25,787 bases of DNA, taken from assembly GCF_000003605.2 (NCBI RefSeq), contig NW_003148769.1, forward strand, positions 807,446 through 833,232. Reading direction: 5' to 3'. Made by a program: the position numbers and the translations under genes. Under the pieces are notes generated by a model. It was given only the letters and a program-made list of their open reading frames with translations. It was not told where the DNA came from and did no database searches. Numbering within the stretch: position 1 is the stretch's first letter; each line of letters opens with the position of its first letter. The DNA comes from Saccoglossus kowalevskii (Eukaryota > Hemichordata > Enteropneusta > Harrimaniidae). Positions 19,037 through 25,787 of this stretch are shown here, in pieces.

Positions 19037-19700
19037 AGTCCCCGTTCGGACGAAGTCCGAAAACGGGGACTTTTAATTCGGTCTCCGTCCGTGCATCTGT
19101 GCGTCGGTGCGTCCGTCCGGAGTCATATCTCAGTATCCCTTGGACCGATTCTGTTCATTCTTTGCATGTGCCTAGTACTTTATGTGGGACATATGCACAT
19201 GCAGTGGTTTAGCGATTCGATTCAAAATGGCCGACTGGCAGCAATCTTGTTTTTTGAAAATGTTGTATTTTGGACATGCTTTGTCAGTTGTCATTCAAAC
19301 TTGGTACATAGATTATGTTAGGATACATGTCCATGACGATTTATTTCGCAATTGGATCAAAGATAGTCGACTGGCAGGCATCTTGTTTTGTTTTTTTTAT
19401 GCGGTATCTTGGACGTGCTCTGTCAGTTTTCATTCAAATTTGGCACATACATGTACTTTGTTAGGATGTTAGAATGCATGTCCATGACAATTTGTTTCAA
19501 AATCTGGTCAAGGATGGCAGATTGACAGCCATCTGACTTTTCGGCCTTACTAATATATTTCCACAATTTATGTACCATTTTCATTCATATTTGGCACATA
19601 CATCATACATATCAGTGTGTTTCATAATCAGATCAAAGATTGCTGAACAACGGCTGTTTTTATTTTTGGCCATATTACTACTACAAGAAACACATGTTTT
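19037..19700 (+). mobile_element. Second hairpin-headed element family with tandem body
   Basis: The head is a 10-bp perfect stem agtccccgtt/aacggggact (19037-19046, 19062-19071) with an inner cggac/gtccg stem. A ccgtccgt/gcgtccgtccgg stretch follows, then three to four diverged units about 140-150 bp apart carrying tggccgactggcagc and ttcatTcaaatttggcacat-like phrases. There is no ORF of note. The layout parallels the HLE family although the sequence differs. Its 3' end is not identified; it fades before the LINE at 19847. It lies in intron 12 (18800-21478). Confidence 0.6.
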
Positions 19701-19846
19701 GATGTAAATAAACAATCTGTTGTATACGCCACTTAGAACTCAAGTTTCAAGGACACCTTCGCGACAACCCCTTAGCTTTAATATGACAAGCACGAAGAGA
19801 ACTTTCAAAAATTTAATGGGGACTGTGTCATTTTCAATGACTTGTT

Positions 19847-20380
19847 TAATAATAATAATAACTTTATTACTCAACAATTACCATCTGTGGGTAATGTATG
19901 GTAAGAAAAATACAACAATAAAGCGAAAATTACAATAACAATACTATAAACAAAATTACAAACAATAACGTTATTTTTTGTATATTGTTTGTTTTAAGTA
20001 TTTAACTAGTGGAAATCTGTTGTTTGCATATGTTTATAAAATTGTTTATTCTATTCTGTTTATTTATTACCTATGTTACATTCTATAAACAGCAATTTTC
20101 GTTCTTTCTCATAGCGCTCACAGTCTAAAACAACATAGATTTCATTTTCCACTGTTTAATCATTACATTACACTTTCGGCTTCCTTCTTCGTTCTAATTC
20201 AATTTCTAGATTATGGTAACTTATTCTGAATTTTATTAATATTCTTCTCATGCTGAAGTCCTTTATTTCATCTAGGTATTTTTCAGTTTTAAATTGTGTT
20301 TTTGAATAAACTGTATGTTCGTAATTTATTTTCCTCATTTTGATTGTTACTACAACTAACGATTTGATTTTTCCGGGTCT
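19847..20380 (-). mobile_element. LINE (non-LTR retrotransposon) 3' end, reverse orientation, decayed
   Basis: On the minus strand the fragment reads NKLRTYSLFK, then in a shifted frame EKYLDEIKDFSMRRILIKFR and ISYHNLEIE, and in a third frame ENEIYVVLDCERYEKERKLL. These correspond in order to KLRTYQLFK, IRILSKLRLSSHKLHIE and EDEVHF-x3-C-x2-YESER in the fragment at 24953. This is the C-terminal region after the reverse transcriptase in a LINE family common in invertebrates. The CxxC of the terminal zinc knuckle is lost. Its 3' end is an (AAT)n tract at 19847-19861, read as TTATTATTA on its own strand, typical of LINE tails. Confidence 0.7.
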
Positions 20381-21478
20381 GTTTATATTCATTTGATAGT
20401 TTACTTTCGATATTTTTTGATCCTAATTTAATACAATGCTGCTAATAGTTGTGGTATTAATTAGTATTAGCATTAAGGTGGTTTGAATTTTGCAATACTG
20501 AGCATGTTACTGCACATATATGCAATGCATTATGGGAGATTACCTCCCATTTCATATAACAAAAACTAGTATCACTTCGGAAACTAACTAAATTGTGTGT
20601 ATTTTTTGAATTATTTCCCAAATATTAGTTTTATAATCAATAGTAATATGTATGTAGTATGTCAACAAGCAAAATTGTGAGATATGAATAAATAATCTAA
20701 CCTTAGAAACCATCCTAAAAATGACAATTTTGGCCAGTCCTTGTATCTCAAAAATTCTTCTGATGGCCCTAATTTTGTTTTTTTCGTTTTCGGTATGATA
20801 ATGAAAATATGACGAACTTAATATATAATCTTCTGTTTGACTCAAACCTCTCCTTAACCTTCCACTGTTGTAATGCCTCCCTTTTGGCTTCTGTAGTTGA
20901 GTATTAATATTTGACTAAACTAGCTTCAGTTTTGCATTAAATTTTGCTGCACATGCAGAGATGGTGCAAGCGTGCCCAATAATGCTTACATGCAATGATC
21001 TTGCATGCAATGATCTTGCTTGTATGCACCTTGCATTCTTGATCTGCATGTTGATCTCCGGACAAAAGATGTTTTTTGAACTAAAATAAATATACAAAAT
21101 TAATTCAATTTCACTTTGAAATGTAGTTTTTAAATATGCATAGAGTCAAAGGCACTGTAACAACATTCACTATTTGTAACTGGTTCAATTAGATGATATT
21201 CACAAACATAAATTGTGTTAATTAGTAATGGGTTGAGTGACATTCTGATTAGAATTCTTTTGTAATACTTTTCGAGTTCCCTGTCAACAAAAATATTGCA
21301 GGAAAGTATTCTCATGAGCAAAATAAGAATCTGGTGCAAAGATTCCAAGATTCTTGCTAAAATTCAGGGAAAGTATTAAGTCAGACCAGAAGCTTCTTGC
21401 AAAAATATAAGCCTGAGCTAGGAACATGTATATAACGTTTGCATGGGTAAATACTGACAATGTTATATGTTTGGATAG
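20381..21478. other. Intron 12, 3' part, no feature called
   Basis: AT-rich sequence. A short repeat of tgcaatgatcttgca-type phrases near 20985-21035 is the only pattern. No exon, hairpin-headed element or RNA gene is seen. It ends in a weak acceptor, tttggatag, before exon 13. Confidence 0.45.
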
Positions 21479-21610
21479 TTGAAAGAAACTGTGGTCCGGG
21501 ATATTTCACATGTACTGAGCCAATCATTGGAAGAGGTAGATGTATTCCACTCCGATGGTTATGTGATGGAGATGCTGATTGCAATGATGCAGAGGATGAA
21601 GCAAGTTGTG
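21479..21610 (+). CDS. LRP exon 13: LDLa repeat 7
   Basis: 132 bases between ggatag and gtatgt, phase 1 on both sides. Cysteines run [18 protein letters not shown] and [19 protein letters not shown] keeps the acidic ligands although the usual serine of SDE is glutamate. The loop between the second and third cysteines is longer than in its neighbours (TEPIIGRGR). The acceptor has a poor pyrimidine tract for this gene. Confidence 0.9.
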
Positions 21611-21634
21611 GTATGTATATCGTTGTCTCTAAAC

Positions 21635-21805
21635 TTGTTTTACTGACAAAATTGCCACCATTGACTCCAAGATTGTTTTATTGACAAAATTGCCATCATT
21701 GACTCCAAGATTGTTTTACTGACAAAATTGCCACCATTGACTCCAAGCTTGTTTTATTAACAAAATGGCAACCATTGACTCCAGACTTGTTTTACTGACA
21801 TCCCT
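21635..21805. repeat. 38-bp tandem repeat, about 4.4 copies
   Basis: ttgttttactgacaaaattg and ccaccattgactccaaga repeat with starts at 21635, 21673, 21711, 21749 and 21787, exactly 38 bp apart, with few mismatches. The array fills over half of the 309-bp intron 13 and starts 25 bp after the exon 13 donor. Confidence 0.95.
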
Positions 21806-21919
21806 ATGTATCATTGGAACTTAATTGGGACCTTCCGATCAGCACAAACACCACTTCATAAGCAGACATGATATCCCTAATGTCATTTCTGTTTTTGTTT
21901 TTTTTGTTTTTTTCTCCAG

Positions 21920-22039
21920 ATCATGAAGATTGTGATAACTCTGAATTCACATGTGATAATGGTATTTGTATTCGTGAAATATATAAATGTGACCATGACA
22001 ACGACTGTGGAGATAACTCTGATGAGCCGCGTAGCTGTG
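21920..22039 (+). CDS. LRP exon 14: LDLa repeat 8
   Basis: 120 bases between ttctccag and gtgagt, phase 1 on both sides. Cysteines run [19 protein letters not shown] and [17 protein letters not shown] keeps all acidic positions; tyrosine-lysine replaces the usual tryptophan. The following intron 14 (22040-22612) contains one copy of the gattcaaatggctgg motif at 22298 and nothing else seen. Confidence 0.92.
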
Positions 22040-22612
22040 GTGAGTGACCCAAATGTCTACTTTCAGATTACAGTATTCATTATAGCTGACTAGAATTAAA
22101 AAAGTTACATTACTGAAAATCTTAGCAAAAACGTTAAATTAGGTCACACCTCTATCACACATGGAGACAAGACACCCATCTAACCAAACAAAACTTGTGA
22201 TAAGCACAAGTCATGATTGTTCGCATCAAGCATGCTTTGATCGATTTTGTCAAAGATACTTGGTAAAACTGATATATATCATATTTTGTAGTGATTTGAT
22301 TCAAATGGCTGGTTGCCGGCCATGTTTTACTTTTTACGTGCCCTTGATTATTAATTCTTTCACATATCTTGACAGATTGTGTTCAAAATATATATATTCA
22401 TATTTTTTTTATTTCAATAATTATTAATTTAAAAATAAATGGCTTGTTTTGAAAAAAAGCATATAAAGTTGTCATCTGCATTCATTACATGAAATAGTGT
22501 TGTTGTTTTTTATCGATAATTCTTAGGATATCTAGTGTTTTGCTCTTAAAAGATCACTTTGAAAAAGTACCAACAGGGACTGTGATTTTCATTGACTTTT
22601 TTTTTTCTTCAG

Positions 22613-22738
22613 AATATAGAAGATGCAATAATCAGACCGAGTTTCGTTGCCATAACGCCCGATGCATTCCAAAACAATGGGTGTGTGATGGAGATAATGA
22701 TTGCCAAGATACATCAGATGAACTTCCAAGTTTGTGTG
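22613..22738 (+). CDS. LRP exon 15: LDLa repeat 9
   Basis: 126 bases between cttcag and gtaagt, phase 1 on both sides. Cysteines run [20 protein letters not shown] and [19 protein letters not shown] is a complete calcium site. NQT near the start is a possible N-glycosylation site. Confidence 0.93.
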
Positions 22739-24034
22739 GTAAGTAAAAAAATAGATACTTTGATATTAAAGATGAAATATGAACAAAAATATAAATTTGT
22801 CAACGCTTGATGATCAAATTGCATTGAACTCATCATATACATGTAGTAACATTGTTCTATAAAATACTGTATATTAGTTTGTTAACAAATGCAAAAACAC
22901 AAGTGCGATGATTTTCAAAATTGCATGTACCAAAACAGATTCATTGTTTTGTTGAACAAATACTCAGCTGTGCTTTAAAAAAAAAAATCATTTTCAGGTC
23001 TTGATGAATCGTAATTCAATGTATTCATCAATGTACAACTTTAAATGTTCTCATCTACATTGCATCTTGAATAACTCAGTGCTGGTTTCGATTCTGTCTT
23101 GCTAATTGCAGTGACTGTCATCTACAAAAAAATATACATGTACATAGAAGTTAAAGTGGGAGGGTGCGCACATGCGAGAATTGAGTCCCAAGCGATGATA
23201 ACAACACACGCTAAAAATGCAAAAGGCTCATGGGTAGATGCTTGTTTGTAAACAATGACACGCTATGGCCATCTGACACATGCGCAGGTGGCGACTCCCT
23301 CGCTTTCAATGCTCCACTGCATAACGTTGTAACTGTACCTGTGTGTTAGGGTTGAGAAAACATTAATGTGTACAAGGTGATCTGCAGGGATTTGTTTAAA
23401 CAAGGGAACAGGGGCGCAGCGCCCTCATGCCATGGCCATGCACCTCTTACCCTGGGGAGTAGATCCTGTGGCAACCATAAATTTTTGATTGACCAGGGAT
23501 CACATGTGGCCACAGTCTTCAACTATGACCTGTCTGATAGTAATTTTGGCCCCAAGGTAGCCATAGAATGCTCCATTTTAACTTAGAATTATCAAAAACT
23601 CCACACCCTCGTAGGGAGATCTCCCTCACTTGGTGGCTCCACTGAATTGCAGTGCTCCTTCTTGCAGTTTTTTTCTAGAAAAAAGCCCTGGATCTGTATT
23701 TGCAGAGCTGCTCAATGGGTTTACAGGTGTATTTGTAAATAAGAGAAAAAAAATGACAAAACCAAATGTGTCTGGATTGGACAATGTTTGTGATGATCAA
23801 ATACAATTTATGAACATGAGTGATGTTTATCAGTTTATATCTGCGTTGTATTTGAACGAGATATGTATTGCCTGTACAGTGTATGCTATGTACGTAATGG
23901 CCAAGCACAGGATAGAAAAATGTGCAGTTATATAATGCAGCGTCCTGGGTTTTGAATTAAGTTTTCTTTCACAGTAATTCATGTTTGTAAAGCTAAAGTT
24001 GTTTAATTTCAGATGTTGGATTCTTTTTTTTCAG
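22739..24034. other. Intron 15, no feature called
   Basis: A slightly GC-richer part around 23390-23590 has an open plus frame of about 70 codons without recognisable domain. It may be an old repeat. No transposon termini or RNA genes are seen. The intron ends in a T-rich tract and ttttcag. Confidence 0.4.
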
Positions 24035-24151
24035 AGCATCCCCCAGTTGAGTGTCCTGAGTTTCAGTGTGACAATGATCAGTGTATTTCGTTTGATTTGG
24101 TCTGCAATAAACATAATAATTGTGATGATGAATCTGATGAAAGACATTGCA
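24035..24151 (+). CDS. LRP exon 16: LDLa repeat 10, calcium site altered
   Basis: 117 bases between ttttttcag and gtaagt, phase 1 on both sides. Cysteines run ECPEFQC, NDQC, LVC, NNC and RHC, so the fold should form. The calcium loop reads VCNKHNNCDDESDE: both aspartates of the usual CDxxxDC are asparagine, leaving only the SDE acids, and the tryptophan is replaced. The repeat may bind calcium weakly. The cluster probably continues beyond the window because the exon ends in phase 1 with a good donor. Confidence 0.9.
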
Positions 24152-24194
24152 GTAAGTATTTTTTTCTTCTTTGCTATTGGCTTAAATATTTTTT

Positions 24195-24952
24195 AGCTCC
24201 GCTGTCGACTTTGTCGGGCGAAGCTTATCATATGAGTGATTGTCCGTCGTTCGTGTCAATGTTTTACTTTTTCGACTTCTTCTTGAAAACTACAAGCCTG
24301 AATGCTTTGATACTTGGTGTATATGTACCTTGGGTAGACCTCTCTTAGGTTTGTTCATTTCATGTTGATATCTTCAATTCTCTAATTTTGGTGAATATTT
24401 TTGCCATTTTTGGGAAAAAGTGATATGTTCGACTTCTTGTTAAAAACCAATAGTTCAATTGCTTTGATATTACATATATAGATACTACATGTAGAGATTT
24501 CTCAGATTTGTTCATTTCGTGATGATATCTTCAATTCTCTAATTTTGGTGAATATTTTTGTCATTTTTGGTATAAAGTGATATTTTCAACTTCTTGTTAA
24601 ACACTGTAAGTCCGATTGCTTTGATATTACATATATAGGTACTACATGTGGACCTCTCTCAGATTTGTTCATTTTGTGATATTTTCAATTCTCTAATTTT
24701 GATGAATATTTTTGTAATTTTTGGTAAAAAGTGATATTTTCGACTTCATGTTAAAAACCAATAGCTCAATTGCTTTGATATTACATATATATTTACTACT
24801 GTAACATGTAAACCTTTCTCAGATTTGTTCATTTCGTGATGATATCTTCAATTCTCTAATTTTGGTGAATATTTTTGTCATTTTTGGTAAAAAGTGATAT
24901 TTTCGACTTCTTGTTAAAAACTGCAAGTCCAATTGCTTTGATATTACATATT
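24195..24952 (+). mobile_element. HLE family element, longest copy (D), 3' truncated
   Basis: The T run and head agctccgct...cgggcgaagct (24195-24225; the right arm has changes) are followed by a unique lead and then units with gatattacatatata starting at 24466, 24623, 24777 and 24940, spacing 157, 154 and 163 bp. It stops in mid-unit at 24952, where LINE sequence begins. The inverted tail seen in copies B and C is missing. Confidence 0.7.
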
Positions 24953-25787
24953 GCTGAGAAAGCCAGAAGAGCAGAAAAAGCACAAACATCAATATTGAAT
25001 GCTGATAACAACAACACTTCAATCAAAACCAAACTTTTTGAAACCACACAAATTCCAATTTTGACATATGCAGGAGAGGTGTGGGTGGGGCTTGTGCACA
25101 AATAAAAAATGGGATACAACATGTACTGAAAAATTTTACCTCAAATTTTGTAGACATGTTTTAAATGTTATCAACAACACAAGCAACATAGCAGTTAGAA
25201 TGGATTCTGGTAGACTGCCACTTGTCTATTATTTACACTATAAGTCATTTACATATTTCAAACACTTGATTTCATTGAAGGAAGACAATATTGCATACAA
25301 TGCATTGATTGAAATGCAGAATCACACCCAGAATGATCATTGGCTGTCAAGACTAACAAAAATTAAAAAGGAATACAGTATTAACCAAGATGTCACAAAG
25401 TTAAACTTTCTGCAAGTGACTGTCTTGCTATCTTGAAGAAGGACATGCAAAGGGCTGATTCAAAACTCAGAACATATCAGCTTTTCAAAAATGATATAAA
25501 ACAAGAAGTATACATAGATCAGCTTAATGATAGACAAGCAATCAGAATTCTAAGCAAATTGAGACTGAGCAGCCACAAATTACATATAGAAACAGGTAGA
25601 CATACACGACCAAAAACAAATATTGAGAACAGAAAATGCATCAAGTGCCTAGTCATAGAGGATGAAGTGCACTTTATCACAGAATGTGTACTTTATGAAT
25701 CTGAAAGACAGGAATTATATTCCTTGTTTGATAACATCAATGGTATCAAAAACAAGACAAATTTATATGTATTATGAATGCAAATAC
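24953..25787 (+). mobile_element. LINE (non-LTR retrotransposon) C-terminal fragment, frameshifted
   Basis: The sequence encodes AEKARRAEKAQTS, ILTYAGEVWVG, KKWDTTCTEKFYLKFCRHVL and SNIAVRMDSGRLPLVYY, then SKLRTYQLFK, SSHKLHIETGRHTRPKT, and a zinc-knuckle-like C-x2-C...H-x4-C (KCIKC, EDEVHFITEC). This is the stretch downstream of the reverse transcriptase core in invertebrate LINEs. The frame shifts in an A run near 25100-25110 and back near 25415-25425, so it is dead. The catalytic YADD region is absent (5' truncated) and the element runs to near the window end. The clade (CR1/L2-like or other) cannot be settled here. Confidence 0.8.

Larger units (their letters stand above)
947..24151 (+). 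other. LRP-family endocytic receptor gene, internal part (16 exons, partial at both ends)
   Basis: Sixteen exons splice into one 767-codon reading frame: EGF-like, six-bladed YWTD propeller, EGF-like, ten LDLa repeats. This order is that of giant LRP receptors (LRP1, LRP1B, LRP2), type I membrane proteins that internalise many ligands. A propeller followed by an EGF and at least ten LDLa repeats exceeds what LDLR, VLDLR or LRP5/6 have in that order. I cannot tell the LRP1, LRP1B and LRP2 lineages apart from this portion. Every junction is GT-AG. Introns after exons 3 and 4 are phase 2; all others are phase 1. No start codon, signal peptide, transmembrane segment or NPxY tail lies here, so the gene extends beyond both window ends. 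Introns range from about 310 bp to 2.9 kb. Confidence 0.93.

Noticed and set aside
23368..23586. Plus-strand open frame in intron 15
   Set aside because: About 70 codons without recognisable domain or splice logic; not needed for the LRP frame.

Overview
The window is AT-rich metazoan nuclear DNA: GT-AG introns, one protein domain per exon, and dense non-autonomous transposons. The repeat families point to an invertebrate, most likely a lophotrochozoan such as a mollusc or brachiopod. Hairpin-headed elements whose cores are ~157-bp tandem units resemble the bivalve pearl/Helentron type. This is an inference from repeat style; no species is identified.

The whole window lies inside one plus-strand gene of the LDL-receptor-related protein (LRP) family, of the large multi-cluster kind (LRP1/LRP1B/LRP2-like). 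I assembled 16 internal exons between 947 and 24151, 2301 coding bases or 767 codons. All are joined by canonical splice sites, all intron phases agree, and no stop is crossed. Neither the start codon and signal peptide nor the transmembrane and cytoplasmic parts are present. Domain order is one EGF-like repeat (exon 1), a complete six-bladed YWTD beta-propeller (exons 2-5), a second EGF-like repeat (exon 6), then ten LDL-receptor class A (LDLa) repeats, one per exon (exons 7-16). In the family, the LDLa cluster binds ligands through calcium-dependent acidic pockets and the propeller/EGF block promotes acid-driven release in endosomes.

The rest, about 90% of the window, is intron. Introns 2, 4, 5 and the last one carry a hairpin-headed element family with 157-bp units (HLE). 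Intron 12 carries a second, differently sequenced hairpin-headed element. Three palindromic-ended MITE-like families are scattered in the upstream flank and introns 4-7. Intron 9 ends in a 34-copy, 20-bp minisatellite beside exon 10. Intron 12 holds a minus-strand LINE 3' end, and the right edge of the window is a frameshifted plus-strand LINE fragment abutting an HLE element.

Intron 10 is compositionally unlike the rest (more CpG). It holds a possible decayed LDLa exon, a THAP zinc-finger-like fragment, an unassigned ORF and a CRE/octamer pair, so it is the best place to look for a nested gene or a relic of a THAP-type transposon. No tRNA, rRNA or CRISPR array was seen.
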